Positions 1 to 9,528 of a DNA stretch of 61,936 bases are shown one piece after another. A program made the position numbers and the translations under genes. The notes below the pieces were generated by a model. That model ran no database searches. It saw only the letters and a list, made by a program, of their open reading frames with translations, and was not told the DNA's origin. The stretch is from assembly GCF_000387765.1 (NCBI RefSeq), contig NZ_ARZA01000070.1, positions 1 through 61,936 on the forward strand, given 5' to 3'. This stretch comes from Caldisalinibacter kiritimatiensis (GTDB lineage Bacteria > Bacillota > Clostridia > Tissierellales > Caldisalinibacteraceae). Within the stretch, counting starts at the first letter, position 1. Each line of letters begins with the position of its first letter.

Positions 1-17
1 TCGTAAAACTCAAATAA

Positions 18-43
18 CCCCCACCTTGAACTAAAGGTGAGGG
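18..43 (-). terminator. weak terminator-like hairpin after rlmD
   Basis: An inverted repeat (CACCTT paired with AAGGTG, with flanking C/G pairs) lies just past the rlmD stop codon. On the minus strand it is followed by a T-rich but interrupted stretch, so it is a plausible but not strong intrinsic terminator. Confidence 0.4.
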
Positions 44-61
44 CTATGAAGAAACATTTCA

Positions 62-1423
62 CTAGCTGTGTTTTCTTTTAATCAACACAACCGTCTCCAC
101 ATGTGGCGTATGAGGGAACATGTCTACACATTTTACTTTAGTAACCTCATATCCCCTTTCAACAAACACAGGTAAATCTCTAGCCAATGATGTTGGTTTG
201 CAGGATACATATACAAATGTAGGAGGATCAAAGTCTATTATCTTGTTTATTGCCTTTGGATGTATACCATCCCTTGGTGGGTCAAGTATTATTAAATCTG
301 GTTTATCCTTTAATTCTTTAACCTTCTCCATTACATCCCCAGCAATAAAATCACAATTATCTAATCCATTTAGTTTTGCATTTTCTTTGGCTGCTTCTAC
401 AGCTTCTTCAACAATTTCAATCCCTATTACTTTTTTAGCTACTGGAGCCATTATTTGAGCAATAGTTCCAGTTCCACAATATAAGTCAAATATAACCTTA
501 TCCTTTGTAGTTCCTGCAAAGTCACGTACTACAGAATATAGTTTTTCTGCTCCTAGTGAATTAGTTTGGAAGAAAGAAAATGCTGATATCTTAAACTTAA
601 GTCCCAATATTTCCTCGGTAATATAGTCCTGTCCGTATAAAATCCTAGTTTCATCACTTAATACTGCATCTGCTAATGAGTCATTTATTGTATGTAAAAA
701 TCCCTTTAGTTCTCCTTGTAGTTCTGTAGTTTTTAACTTCTCTATCAATTCAGTTAAGTCTAATTCCATTTGTGAGCTAGTTACAAGGTTTACAAGTAAT
801 TCTCCTGTCTTTATAGCCTTTCTTACTACTAAATGCCTTAATACTCCTTTATGGGTTTTCTTATGATAGAAAGGTATTTCTTTATCTCTAAAATATTTCA
901 ACACAGTATTTAAAACTAAAGTAAAGTCTTCATCTACAATTTGACAGCCCTCTACTGTAACAATTTCATAAAACCTACCTCTTTTATGCAACCCTAAAGC
1001 TAAATCTCCACCTTTTTCAACGTCACCAAATGTAAACTCCATTTTATTACGATATGCGTATTCATTTGGACTTGGTTCAATACCTAAAAATTCGTAACCC
1101 TTAATCCCTGCATCATCTAATAATCTTTTAACTTGATTAGCCTTGAATTCTAATTGCTCATTATAAGGTATAGTTTGATATGAACATCCACCACATGCTC
1201 CAAAGTGCTCACATTTTGCTTCCTTTTCTATCGCTGCACGTTCTAGTACTTCTAGAACCTTTCCTTCTATTTTATTTCTTCTCTTTTTGGTTATTCTAGC
1301 TTTAACTTTTTGACCTTTTATTGTGTTCTTTATAATAACTTTTTTATTATCAACTACTGCTATCCCTTTATTAGGAAACATTACATCCTCTATAACTGCT
1401 TCTATGATATCATTCTTTTTAAT
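62..1423 (-). CDS. rlmD: 23S rRNA (uracil-5-)-methyltransferase, RlmD/TrmA family
   Basis: SAM-dependent RNA m5U methyltransferase acting on a uridine of 23S rRNA in the cytoplasm. An N-terminal TRAM RNA-binding domain (about residues 1-60) is followed by the iron-sulfur cysteine cluster CEHFGACGGC (near residue 75), then a Rossmann methyltransferase domain with DLYCGTGTI (SAM binding), ILDPPRDG and the catalytic-cysteine motif VSCKPTSLARDL. Length (about 455 aa) is normal for the family. The furthest upstream start, GTG at 1432, overlaps the Shine-Dalgarno AGGAGG (1432-1437) and cannot be used with it. The in-frame ATT at 1421-1423 lies 8 nt after the AGGAGG and is my preferred start, although ATT is rare. 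The family assignment is secure; which uridine is modified is inferred from homology. Confidence 0.9.
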   Translation of the reverse strand: MKKNDIIEAVIEDVMFPNKGIAVVDNKKVIIKNTIKGQKVKARITKKRRNKIEGKVLEVLERAAIEKEAKCEHFGACGGCSYQTIPYNEQLEFKANQVKRLLDDAGIKGYEFLGIEPSPNEYAYRNKMEFTFGDVEKGGDLALGLHKRGRFYEIVTVEGCQIVDEDFTLVLNTVLKYFRDKEIPFYHKKTHKGVLRHLVVRKAIKTGELLVNLVTSSQMELDLTELIEKLKTTELQGELKGFLHTINDSLADAVLSDETRILYGQDYITEEILGLKFKISAFSFFQTNSLGAEKLYSVVRDFAGTTKDKVIFDLYCGTGTIAQIMAPVAKKVIGIEIVEEAVEAAKENAKLNGLDNCDFIAGDVMEKVKELKDKPDLIILDPPRDGIHPKAINKIIDFDPPTFVYVSCKPTSLARDLPVFVERGYEVTKVKCVDMFPHTPHVETVVLIKRKHS

Positions 1424-1587
1424 AGTAAACACCTCCTAAAGATTATACTGTCTCAATTGTTATTTTTTATATACCGATTTATTATTTCCTGACTTTATTT
1501 CTTTATAATGACTCTCTAAATTTTATCGTATTTCTATAAACAGGTAAAGATAGTTTTAGAATAAAATCGGCTAAACTTATATTCACC

Positions 1588-1622
1588 TTAATTATAAGCT
1601 ATAAAGTAAATATACTTTCTTA
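1588..1622 (-). promoter_or_regulatory. conserved promoter-like box, copy A, upstream of rlmD
   Basis: Read on the minus strand it contains AAGAAAGTATATTTAC, then a perfect TATAAT (1591-1596). The same arrangement recurs at 43221-43256 and 56388-56420, each time just after a terminator and ahead of the next minus-strand gene. The -10 is consensus. The region where a -35 would lie (GAAAGT) is conserved among the copies but is not TTGACA-like. It probably drives rlmD; this is an inference from position and conservation. Confidence 0.5.
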
Positions 1623-1629
1623 AAATAAA

Positions 1630-1654
1630 ACAGCAGCGTTTTTATCGCTGCTGT
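1630..1654 (-). terminator. intrinsic terminator of the threonine dehydrogenase gene
   Basis: A 9-bp perfect stem (ACAGCAGCG with CGCTGCTGT) and a 7-nt loop lie 15 nt past the stop codon. On the minus strand it is followed by TTTATTTT. Confidence 0.85.
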
Positions 1655-1668
1655 CGTAATATTATCTC

Positions 1669-2625
1669 TTATTTATCCTTACCTAATTTAACTTTTAACT
1701 TCTCTAACATATCCTTTGTCATTGCATCTAAATCATATTTTGGATTCCAGCCCCATTCTTCACGTGCTGCACTATCATCTAGTGAATTTGGCCAAGAATC
1801 AGCAATGTTTTGAAGTACTGGATTTACATTGTAATCCATTGTAAAGTCTGGCATATGTTTTTTGATTGCAGCATAAATATCCTCTGGTTGGAAGCTCATA
1901 GCTGTTACATTGAATGCATTTCTATGCTTTAATTTTGCTGGGTCAGCTTCCATAAGGTTTACTATAGCATCTAATGCATCTGGCATATACATCATGTCCA
2001 TATATGTACCATCTTTAATAGGGCAAGTGTATTTTCCTTCTTCGATAGCTTTGTAGTATATTTCTACTGCATAGTCAGTAGTACCTCCGCCAGGTAAAGT
2101 TTCATAAGAAATTAATCCTGGGAAACGTACCCCTCTAGTATCTACTCCATATTTTTGATAATAATAGTCACAAAGTAATTCTCCTGCAACCTTTGTTACT
2201 CCATACATAGTAGTTGGTCTTTGAAGTGTATCCTGTGGAGTATTGTCTTTAGGAGTTGATGGTCCAAAAGCAGCTATTGAACTTGGTGTGAATACTCCAC
2301 ATTTACTTTCTCTAGCTACTTCAAGTACATTGAATAATCCACCCATGTTTACATCCCAAGCTAAGTTAGGATTTGATTCACCTACTGCTGATAATATTGC
2401 AGCAAGATGTATAATCCAGTCTACTTTATGTTTATTTACTGCATCTGCTATTTGTTGTGGTTTAGTAACATCTACAATTTCAAATGGTCCAGACTCTAAT
2501 ACCTTTTCAGAACCTTCTCTTCTTAAACCACTTGCAACAACATTATCATTACCATATCGTTCCCTTAACTTCATTGTAAGCTCTGAACCAATTTGGCCCA
2601 TAGCTCCAGTTATTAATACTTTCAT
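1669..2625 (-). CDS. NAD-dependent L-threonine 3-dehydrogenase, extended-SDR type
   Basis: GalE-like short-chain dehydrogenase of the type that oxidises L-threonine to 2-amino-3-oxobutyrate. The N-terminal Rossmann motif GAMGQIG (about residues 7-13) binds NAD. The catalytic tyrosine and lysine are in MYGVTK (about residues 142-147), with the partner serine in TPSSIAAFG. The FPGLISY and PGGGTTDYA segments are typical of the SDR threonine dehydrogenases rather than of sugar epimerases. Length 318 aa is normal. ATG has GGAGGTG 5-6 nt upstream. The gene is monocistronic. The usual partner for a glycine pathway, 2-amino-3-ketobutyrate CoA ligase (kbl), is not adjacent. Another extended SDR substrate cannot be fully excluded. 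Confidence 0.82.
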   Translation of the reverse strand: MKVLITGAMGQIGSELTMKLRERYGNDNVVASGLRREGSEKVLESGPFEIVDVTKPQQIADAVNKHKVDWIIHLAAILSAVGESNPNLAWDVNMGGLFNVLEVARESKCGVFTPSSIAAFGPSTPKDNTPQDTLQRPTTMYGVTKVAGELLCDYYYQKYGVDTRGVRFPGLISYETLPGGGTTDYAVEIYYKAIEEGKYTCPIKDGTYMDMMYMPDALDAIVNLMEADPAKLKHRNAFNVTAMSFQPEDIYAAIKKHMPDFTMDYNVNPVLQNIADSWPNSLDDSAAREEWGWNPKYDLDAMTKDMLEKLKVKLGKDK

Positions 2626-2661
2626 ATGTACACCTCCACATAATTATTATATTATAAGTAG

Positions 2662-2674
2662 TGAAACGTTTTCA
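2662..2674. promoter_or_regulatory. imperfect palindrome resembling a LacI/CcpA-type operator
   Basis: TGAAACGTTTTCA lies 37 nt upstream of the threonine dehydrogenase start. It has the central CG and flanking TGAAA/TTTCA seen in catabolite-responsive (cre) sites but is one base short of the 14-bp consensus. Assignment to CcpA is speculative. Confidence 0.3.
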
Positions 2675-2833
2675 TTTCTTAGGTAATATAATCTAAAACT
2701 ATTTATACTATTATATAACCTATTTTAATTTCTATTTAATATTATTATACAATAACTTACTAATATCCTACTTCATTTTTTTCTTAATTTTATTTAACAG
2801 ATAACACCTATATTTATTATTAGTTTAATTTTA

Positions 2834-4699
2834 TTACCTTCTTTTTTTACGCCTTTTTTTCTTATTTTTTCTTTTATTATCTTTACCTTGGTTAACTTTT
2901 TTATCCTTCTTAGGACGAATAAGACACTTTTTCCCAAACCCAATAAGATCTCGTCTATTTGCTTTCATTAATGCCTCATAAACTAAATTATAATTCTGAG
3001 GTTTCCTGTATTGTATCAAAGCTCTCTGCATTGCCTTTTCGTGAGGTGACTTAGCAACATATACATTTTTCATTGTTCTAGGGTCAAGCTCTGTATAATA
3101 CATACATGTAGATAAAGTACCAGGGGTTGGATAAAAATCCTGTACTTGTTCAGGCATATATCCTATATCCCTTAAATATTCAGCCAATTCTATAGCATCC
3201 TTAAGTGTAGAACCCGGATGACTAGACATAAAATATGGAACTAAAAACTGCTTCTTCTTTAACTCTTTATTTATCTCATGATAACGTTTAACAAATTTGT
3301 CATATACCTTTTTATTAGGCTTACCCATTTTCTCTAAAACCCTAGATGATACATGTTCTGGGGCCACCTTTAACTGTCCACTTATATGATGCTTACACAA
3401 TTCATAGAAAAACTTTGGGTCCTTATCAAGCATTAAGTAATCATAGCGTATTCCTGAGCGAATAAATACTTTTTTAACATCTGGTAAGTTCCTTAGTTTT
3501 CTAAGAAGCTTAAGATAATCTGAATGGTCTACAATAAGCTGCTTACAGGGCTCTGGAAACAAACATTGTCTATGCCTACAAACACCGTGCTTTTCCTGTT
3601 TTTCACATGCTCTATGTCTAAAATTTGCAGTAGGCCCTCCTACATCATGTATATACCCTTTAAAATCAGGTTCTGTGATTAGCTTATTAGCCTCTGATAA
3701 TATTGATTCATGACTTCTAGACTGCACCACCCTTCCCTGATGAAAGGCTAAAGCACAAAAATTACAGCTACCAAAACATCCACGATTGCTTACTAAGCTA
3801 AAACGTACTTCCCTTATTGCAGGAACGCCCCCATCCTTCTCATATATAGGATGATAGGTTCTCATATAAGGAAGTGAATAAATGCTATCTAAATCAGATT
3901 GTGATAAAGGTTCTACAGGAGGATTTTGTACTACATAATGACCATTATAAGGTTCAATAAGAGTTTTTCCATATACAGAATCCATATTTTGATATTGAAC
4001 CATAAAGCTTTCTGCATATTTTCTTTTTGAAGATAAAATTTCGTCATATGAAGGTAAAACAATATGCTCATCATAAATATTAGATATATCATTTGTTTTA
4101 TATACAGTACCTTTTACGTATACAATCTCATGAATCTTTAAACCACTATCTAAAGCCTCGGCTATATCTAAAATCTGCTTTTCACCCATACCATATACAA
4201 TCATATCGGCCTTTGCATCTAGTAGTATAGACCGACGTACTCTGTCATCCCAATAATCATAATGTGCTAACCTTCTAAGACTTCCTTCTATTCCTCCAAT
4301 AATAATAGGAACATCTTTATAAGCTTCTCTAGCCCTATGTGAATATACAATAGAAGCCCTATCAGGTCTAAGTCCCATTTTACCACCTGGTGAATAATTA
4401 TCCTGTTTCCTTCTTTTTTTCGCAACTGTATAATGATTTACCATTGAATCTATATTTCCACCCGTAATTAAAAAGGCTAACCTTGGTCTTCCCAGTTTCT
4501 TAAAATCCTCTGCACTTCTCCAATCAGGCTGTGGTATAATTCCTACTTTATATCCATATCTTTCAAGTAGACGTCCTATAATCGCAACTCCAAAAGAAGG
4601 ATGATCTACATATGCATCTCCACTAATCAATATGAAATCTAATTGCTCCCAACCTCTTTTCTTCATATCTTCCTTGTTGATAGGTAAAAAATCCGACAT
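2834..4699 (-). CDS. YgiQ family radical SAM protein
   Basis: Large radical SAM protein of the YgiQ/UPF0313 family; the biochemical reaction is not established. An N-terminal B12-binding-like region (about residues 20-180) precedes the radical SAM core. Its cluster cysteines form CFGSCNFC (C308, C312, C315), followed by additional cysteines ([15 protein letters not shown], about residues 368-383) conserved in the family. The last 25 residues are almost all Lys, Arg and Asn, which suggests nucleic-acid or ribosome contact. That is inference. Length 621 aa is typical. It stands alone between two intergenic regions with its own ribosome-binding site (AAAGGGTGA). Confidence 0.88.
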   Translation of the reverse strand: MSDFLPINKEDMKKRGWEQLDFILISGDAYVDHPSFGVAIIGRLLERYGYKVGIIPQPDWRSAEDFKKLGRPRLAFLITGGNIDSMVNHYTVAKKRRKQDNYSPGGKMGLRPDRASIVYSHRAREAYKDVPIIIGGIEGSLRRLAHYDYWDDRVRRSILLDAKADMIVYGMGEKQILDIAEALDSGLKIHEIVYVKGTVYKTNDISNIYDEHIVLPSYDEILSSKRKYAESFMVQYQNMDSVYGKTLIEPYNGHYVVQNPPVEPLSQSDLDSIYSLPYMRTYHPIYEKDGGVPAIREVRFSLVSNRGCFGSCNFCALAFHQGRVVQSRSHESILSEANKLITEPDFKGYIHDVGGPTANFRHRACEKQEKHGVCRHRQCLFPEPCKQLIVDHSDYLKLLRKLRNLPDVKKVFIRSGIRYDYLMLDKDPKFFYELCKHHISGQLKVAPEHVSSRVLEKMGKPNKKVYDKFVKRYHEINKELKKKQFLVPYFMSSHPGSTLKDAIELAEYLRDIGYMPEQVQDFYPTPGTLSTCMYYTELDPRTMKNVYVAKSPHEKAMQRALIQYRKPQNYNLVYEALMKANRRDLIGFGKKCLIRPKKDKKVNQGKDNKRKNKKKRRKKRR

Positions 4700-4786
4700 T
4701 TCATCACCCTTTATTATCTATATAATCTTATCCTAACTTATTATCAGAATAAGTATATCATATTATGTATAAATACAGAAAGCATC

Positions 4787-4853
4787 CTGGAACGCTGAAC
4801 CCGGTTCAGCGTTCCAGCTAAAAAAAGGAACGACGAACCGGGTTCGTCGTTCC
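4787..4853 (-). repeat. two related perfect palindromes; the second is the leuS terminator
   Basis: 4787-4817 is a 31-bp perfect palindrome and 4827-4853 a 27-bp one. They share the pattern GGAACGNNGAACC and its mirror around a CCCGG centre but differ in the stem bases, so both stems are preserved by paired differences. On the minus strand 4827-4853 is followed by seven T residues, making it an excellent intrinsic terminator for leuS. The first palindrome is then a second transcribed hairpin, or a terminator of less certain role. Confidence 0.85.
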
Positions 4854-4866
4854 AAACTAATCTACT

Positions 4867-7278
4867 TTACTTAACTACTATATTAAAAATCTTACCTGGT
4901 ACATGTATTTCTTTAATTATGTTTTTACCTTCTACATATTTACTGATAGATTCATCTTCTAAAGCTTTTGCTTTTATTTCTTCTTTAGAAGCTTCAGCTG
5001 GTACTGTAACTTTACCTCTAACCTTTCCGTTAATTTGTATAGGTACTTCAATCACAGCATCTACTGTCTTTTCTTCATCCCATTGTGGCCATGTTTGTTC
5101 ATTTAACATTCCACCTAAATCTAATATTTGCCATAACTCTTCAGTGATATGTGGTGACACAGGATTTAATAGAATTAAGAAAGCCTTCATTTCTGCTTTG
5201 TTCACTTTACCTAAATCATAGAATTCATTAGTAAGTGACATTAAAGCTGATATAGCTGTATTGAACTTCATTTGTTCATAGTCTTCACTTACTTTCTTAA
5301 TAGTCTTATGCATACTGCTTTCTAATTCTTTAGAGTATTTATCTCCATCTACTATGATACTTTGTAATCTCCATACACGGTCTAAGAATCTCTTACATCC
5401 TTTAACACCGTTTTGTGACCATGGTACACTCTTTTCAAAATCTCCTATAAACATCTCATACATTCTTAATGTATCTGCTCCAAACTCTTCAATAATATCG
5501 TCTGGATTTACTACATTGCCTCTTGATTTAGACATTTTCTCATTATTTTCTCCTAAAATCATACCATGGGAAGTTCTCTTTTGATATGGCTCAGGAGTAT
5601 TTACTATGCCTAAATCGTATAAGAACTTATGCCAGAATCTTGAATAAAGCAAGTGTAATGTAGTATGCTCCATTCCTCCATTATACCAATCTACTGGCAT
5701 CCAATATTCTAAAGCCTCTTTGCTAGCTAATTCATTGTCATTGTGTGGGTCAGTATATCTTAAGAAATACCATGATGAACCTGCCCACTGTGGCATAGTA
5801 TCAGTTTCTCTTCTACCTTTACCACCACATTTAGGACAAGTTGTTTCTACCCATTCAGTTATGTTGGCAAGTGGTGATTCTCCTGTTTCTGTTGGCTCAT
5901 AGCTTTCAACATCTGGCAATTCTACTGGTAATTCTTCCTCTGGTACTGGTACCCAACCACATTTTTCACAGTAAATTAAAGGTATAGGTTCTCCCCAGTA
6001 TCTTTGACGTGAGAATACCCAATCTCTTAGTTTATAGTTTACTTTTCTCTTTCCTATTCCCTTTTCTTCTAACCAGTCACTAATCTTTTCTTTAGCTTCT
6101 TTTACTCTCATTCCATTTATGAAGTCTGAGTTAACTATTACACCGTCTCCTGTATCAGTGTATGCCTCCTCTTCTACATTTCCTCCTGATACAACTTCAA
6201 TAATAGGTAAGCCAAACTTTTTAGCAAACTCCCAGTCCCTAGTATCATGTCCAGGTACAGCCATAATTGCACCTGTTCCGTAAGTCATTAATACATAGTC
6301 TGATATCCATACAGGGATTTCCTTACCATTAGCAGGGTTAATAGCTTTGATTCCCTTTATTTCTACTCCTGTTTTCTCTTTTACTAACTCAGTTCTTTCA
6401 AAGTCAGATTTCTTATTAGCCATTTCTCTATATTCTTCTATTTCATCAATATTAGTTATCTTATCCTTTAATTTGTTGATTAATGGATGTTCTGGAGCTA
6501 TTACCATATAAGTTACTCCAAATAACGTATCAGGACGAGTAGTGAATACCTTTAGTGCTTCGTCTTCGCCATTAATCTTGAAGTCAATTTCCATACCCTC
6601 TGAACGACCAATCCAATTCTTTTGCTGAATTTTAACTCTGTCTATATAATCTACTAAATCTAAATCCTTTATTAACTTCTCTGCATATTCTGTAATCTTT
6701 AACATCCATTGATTCTTTTTCTTTTTAACAACTTCTCCACCACAACGTTCACATTTACCATTAACAACTTCTTCGTTGGCAAGTCCTACTTTACAATCTG
6801 TACACCAGTTTATAGGGAATTCCTTTTTATATGCTAATCCCTTTTCAAATAATTTTAAGAATATCCATTGTGTCCACTTATAATATGATGGGTCAGTTGT
6901 ATTTACTTCCCTTGACCAGTCAAATGAGATACCTAAAGATTTCAATTGAGACTTAAATCTCGCAATATTTCTCTCAGTAACTACTGCAGGATGTATTTTA
7001 TTTTTAATAGCATAGTTTTCTGTAGGAAGACCAAATGCGTCCCAACCAATTGGATATAAAACATTATATCCTTCAAATCTTCTTTTACGTGCAACTATAT
7101 CTAATGCTGTATAAGGTCTTGGATGTCCAACGTGTAGTCCCTTTCCTGAAGGATACGGGAATTCTATTAATGGATAGAATTTAGGTTTTGATTTGTCATC
7201 GCTAGCATAAAATGTACCATTTTCGTCCCATGTCTGTTGCCATTTCTGTTCTATTTCCTTGTAATTGTACTCTTTCAT
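4867..7278 (-). CDS. leuS: leucyl-tRNA synthetase
   Basis: Class Ia aminoacyl-tRNA synthetase charging tRNA-Leu in the cytoplasm. The ATP-site signature HVGH is at residues 49-52, with PYPSG just before it. The KMSKS loop appears as EKMSKSRGN near residue 578. A CP1 editing domain with TTRPDT and [12 protein letters not shown] is present, so misacylated tRNA can be hydrolysed. CXXC pairs are found in the insertions (CTDC, CERCGG, CEKCGW, CPKCGG). At 803 aa it is full length. Start ATG has AAGGAGG 7 nt upstream. It is preceded by a T-box leader with a Leu specifier and followed by a strong hairpin terminator, so it is a one-gene unit induced by uncharged tRNA-Leu. Confidence 0.97.
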   Translation of the reverse strand: MKEYNYKEIEQKWQQTWDENGTFYASDDKSKPKFYPLIEFPYPSGKGLHVGHPRPYTALDIVARKRRFEGYNVLYPIGWDAFGLPTENYAIKNKIHPAVVTERNIARFKSQLKSLGISFDWSREVNTTDPSYYKWTQWIFLKLFEKGLAYKKEFPINWCTDCKVGLANEEVVNGKCERCGGEVVKKKKNQWMLKITEYAEKLIKDLDLVDYIDRVKIQQKNWIGRSEGMEIDFKINGEDEALKVFTTRPDTLFGVTYMVIAPEHPLINKLKDKITNIDEIEEYREMANKKSDFERTELVKEKTGVEIKGIKAINPANGKEIPVWISDYVLMTYGTGAIMAVPGHDTRDWEFAKKFGLPIIEVVSGGNVEEEAYTDTGDGVIVNSDFINGMRVKEAKEKISDWLEEKGIGKRKVNYKLRDWVFSRQRYWGEPIPLIYCEKCGWVPVPEEELPVELPDVESYEPTETGESPLANITEWVETTCPKCGGKGRRETDTMPQWAGSSWYFLRYTDPHNDNELASKEALEYWMPVDWYNGGMEHTTLHLLYSRFWHKFLYDLGIVNTPEPYQKRTSHGMILGENNEKMSKSRGNVVNPDDIIEEFGADTLRMYEMFIGDFEKSVPWSQNGVKGCKRFLDRVWRLQSIIVDGDKYSKELESSMHKTIKKVSEDYEQMKFNTAISALMSLTNEFYDLGKVNKAEMKAFLILLNPVSPHITEELWQILDLGGMLNEQTWPQWDEEKTVDAVIEVPIQINGKVRGKVTVPAEASKEEIKAKALEDESISKYVEGKNIIKEIHVPGKIFNIVVK

Positions 7279-7300
7279 TAGTTTACCTCCTTTTATTTGG

Positions 7301-7328
7301 TTCTTAGGCTACAGTTCTTAGCTCTTAG
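7301..7328 (-). repeat. four 7-bp repeats in the leuS leader
   Basis: On the plus strand the heptamers TTCTTAG, GCTACAG, TTCTTAG, CTCTTAG lie in perfect 7-bp register between the T-box antiterminator/terminator and the leuS ribosome-binding site. The same heptamer (TTCTTAG / CTCTTAG / TTCTCAG) forms longer arrays at 43114-43155 and 56304-56324. Confidence 0.75.
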
Positions 7329-7361
7329 CCTACAAATTACAATTAACTCTTTTATAAAAAT

Positions 7362-7590
7362 AAAAAAACCTCCGTCATTTAGAGACGAAAGGTTTCGCGG
7401 TACCACTCTAATTGGCAATAGAATACACTTATTACCCACTCGACAAGATAACGGATTGTACCGGTTAAGGCTACTAATATTTCACCTTAACAGCTCTGGG
7501 ACGAGTTCGGTTAATAATTGTACTACCTCGCACCAACCGGTAGCTCTCTGAAAGCAATCATTTAACCTACTACTTCCCTTCTTCGCGTTT
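7362..7590 (-). promoter_or_regulatory. T-box riboswitch (tRNA-Leu) controlling leuS
   Basis: The leader carries the T-box sequence AGAGTGGTACCGCG (7396-7409 reversed), an AG-rich stem I distal region with GGTGCGAGG, and a terminator hairpin at 7362-7395 followed by a T run. In stem I the 3' side reads GAACTCGTCCC after TTAACC, placing the specifier codon CTC (7503-7505 on the complement), a leucine codon, which matches the downstream gene. Uncharged tRNA-Leu should stabilise the antiterminator and allow leuS transcription. Identification is from the conserved motifs; exact 5' end is approximate. Confidence 0.92.
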
Positions 7591-7711
7591 ATATTCTATT
7601 ATTGTATAAGCTTTGGGATATTATAACAAATTATTCAAGCTAAATCAAATATTTTTATCTTTTTCAATTATTAATTATACATATACTTATATAATACTAC
7701 AACCCAGTATT

Positions 7712-8134
7712 TTAATCTAGTTTAAAAACATTTAATCCTGATTCTTCATCATATATTCTATCAGCTTCACCTGCTAACACATCAACAAACATCTCACATG
7801 TTCCACTGATAACTGCTGAATTTAAGTGTCCTCCAATAGCTGTATTATCTTCCCCTGCTATAGTGATGTGTAAATGTATATAAACTTCACCGTCCATTGT
7901 AGAAATATTACCATTAAGTCCTGTTATCTCATAGTCACCTTCATACTCCTTAGAATAATACTTTTTCTCATCAGACTTAAATAATCCAAGGATAATCTTA
8001 TCAGCAGCCCCTATAGCTGTAACTGAAGCTAATCTAATATTTTCTTCTTTACAAAACTTTTTCAAACTCTCAACTACTTCTTCACCCTTATCAATTCTCA
8101 CAACATACTTATTATCAAACTTTTTATAATTCAT
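7712..8134 (-). CDS. PPC/PCC (DUF296) domain protein
   Basis: The 140-residue protein is a single PPC domain, a trimeric fold found in AT-hook plant proteins and in many stand-alone bacterial proteins of uncertain function. The family signature HLHITIAGED followed by GGHLNSAVISGTCEMFV (about residues 86-117) is clear. The histidines there are conserved and may bind metal. It lies 18 nt downstream of the MATE transporter gene on the same strand, so the two are probably co-transcribed. Substrate or DNA target cannot be predicted. Confidence 0.82.
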   Translation of the reverse strand: MNYKKFDNKYVVRIDKGEEVVESLKKFCKEENIRLASVTAIGAADKIILGLFKSDEKKYYSKEYEGDYEITGLNGNISTMDGEVYIHLHITIAGEDNTAIGGHLNSAVISGTCEMFVDVLAGEADRIYDEESGLNVFKLD

Positions 8135-8151
8135 AATACCCCTCCTATTTT

Positions 8152-9510
8152 TTATAAATGCCTAACTACATTTCTAACCCATTTCTTTGAAATTATCCTG
8201 GGTATACCTATAGAACTTTTAACAACCTCTTCAATAGAAACCAACGCTACCACCAAATAAATAGGTAGCCTCCAGTACAGTGCACCTATAAATGCCAATG
8301 GTACTCCTACTCCCCATACACTACCCATTTCAAGAAATAGTGAATATTTTGTATCTCCACCTCCCCTTAAAATACCTACTACTAATACAGTATTGAACAT
8401 TTTAAAGCTCATAAAAATTGAAATTACTATTAAAGTTCTATATGCATTTTGATACATATGTGGTGATGTATTAAATAATCGCAATATAAAAGGTGATAAT
8501 AAAAAGAGACTTAATCCTAGTATAACACCTACCGCTGGAGCCAGTATGGAATACTTTTTAGCATACTGTATAGCCTTTTCTTCATTTTCTGCACCTATCT
8601 CGTTGCCTATCATTACAGCACATGCATTACCAAGCCCCATAGATACAACCATAAACATGTTTTGTATTGTATTTGCAATCTGTACAGCCGCAAAGGCTTC
8701 AGTACCTATTCTTCCATATGCAATAAAATACATAGTAATTCCTAAAGACCAAAAAGCCTCATTTAAAATCACCGGCATAGTAGTTTTAAAGAACCTAATA
8801 ACAAATTGCTTCGATATATCTATCATTTCATTTATCTTACCTGCTAATACACCTTTATTAATATAAATAGTTCCTGTAAGTAATAATACCTCTAATGTTC
8901 TAGATATCAAAGTAGCAATAGCAGCACCCCTAATACCCAACATTGGAAAGCCAAAGTTTCCAAAGATTAATCCATAATTAAGTAATGTATTAGTAGCTAA
9001 TGATAATGCACTAACTATCATTGGTGTTTTAGCTTGTCCTATACTTCTTGAAGAAAATCCATAGGAAAAACTTATTGCTGTAACTATATAACTAAAACCA
9101 ACAATCGTTAAATATTTTTGTCCAAGCCCTATTACCTTTATATCTTCAGTAAATATACCCATTATAAATCTAGGAGTAAATAAGGCTCCACTCATAAAAA
9201 TAATACTTAATGCTCCACCTGTTATTAATGATATACCTAGTACTCTACGTATATTTAATATGTCCTTTTTACCCCAAAACTGAGATACAAATATAGAAGC
9301 ACCACTATTTATCCCAAATAACAAAAGTACGAACAAAAAGAAAAATTGATTAGCCATACCTACTGCTGCTAGATGACTATCACCTAATCTTTGAATCATT
9401 ACAGTATCCACCATATTAAGTGATGATGATATTAGATTCTGTAATGCTACTGGTAGTGCAATTGATAGCATAGTTTTATAAAATTTTTTATCTCTTAATA
9501 TCTGATTCAT
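8152..9510 (-). CDS. MATE family multidrug/sodium antiporter
   Basis: A polytopic membrane protein of 452 aa with about 12 predicted hydrophobic segments and two homologous MatE halves, the normal architecture for cation-coupled efflux of organic cations or drugs. The N-terminal sequence ALPVALQNLISSSLNMVDTV is typical for the NorM/DinF-like branch. Substrate is not predictable. The gene sits between the GNAT remnant (18 nt upstream) and the PPC-domain gene (downstream), all on the minus strand, probably one transcript. Confidence 0.9.
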   Translation of the reverse strand: MNQILRDKKFYKTMLSIALPVALQNLISSSLNMVDTVMIQRLGDSHLAAVGMANQFFFLFVLLLFGINSGASIFVSQFWGKKDILNIRRVLGISLITGGALSIIFMSGALFTPRFIMGIFTEDIKVIGLGQKYLTIVGFSYIVTAISFSYGFSSRSIGQAKTPMIVSALSLATNTLLNYGLIFGNFGFPMLGIRGAAIATLISRTLEVLLLTGTIYINKGVLAGKINEMIDISKQFVIRFFKTTMPVILNEAFWSLGITMYFIAYGRIGTEAFAAVQIANTIQNMFMVVSMGLGNACAVMIGNEIGAENEEKAIQYAKKYSILAPAVGVILGLSLFLLSPFILRLFNTSPHMYQNAYRTLIVISIFMSFKMFNTVLVVGILRGGGDTKYSLFLEMGSVWGVGVPLAFIGALYWRLPIYLVVALVSIEEVVKSSIGIPRIISKKWVRNVVRHL

Positions 9511-9528
9511 AATTTTCTCTCCTATTTT

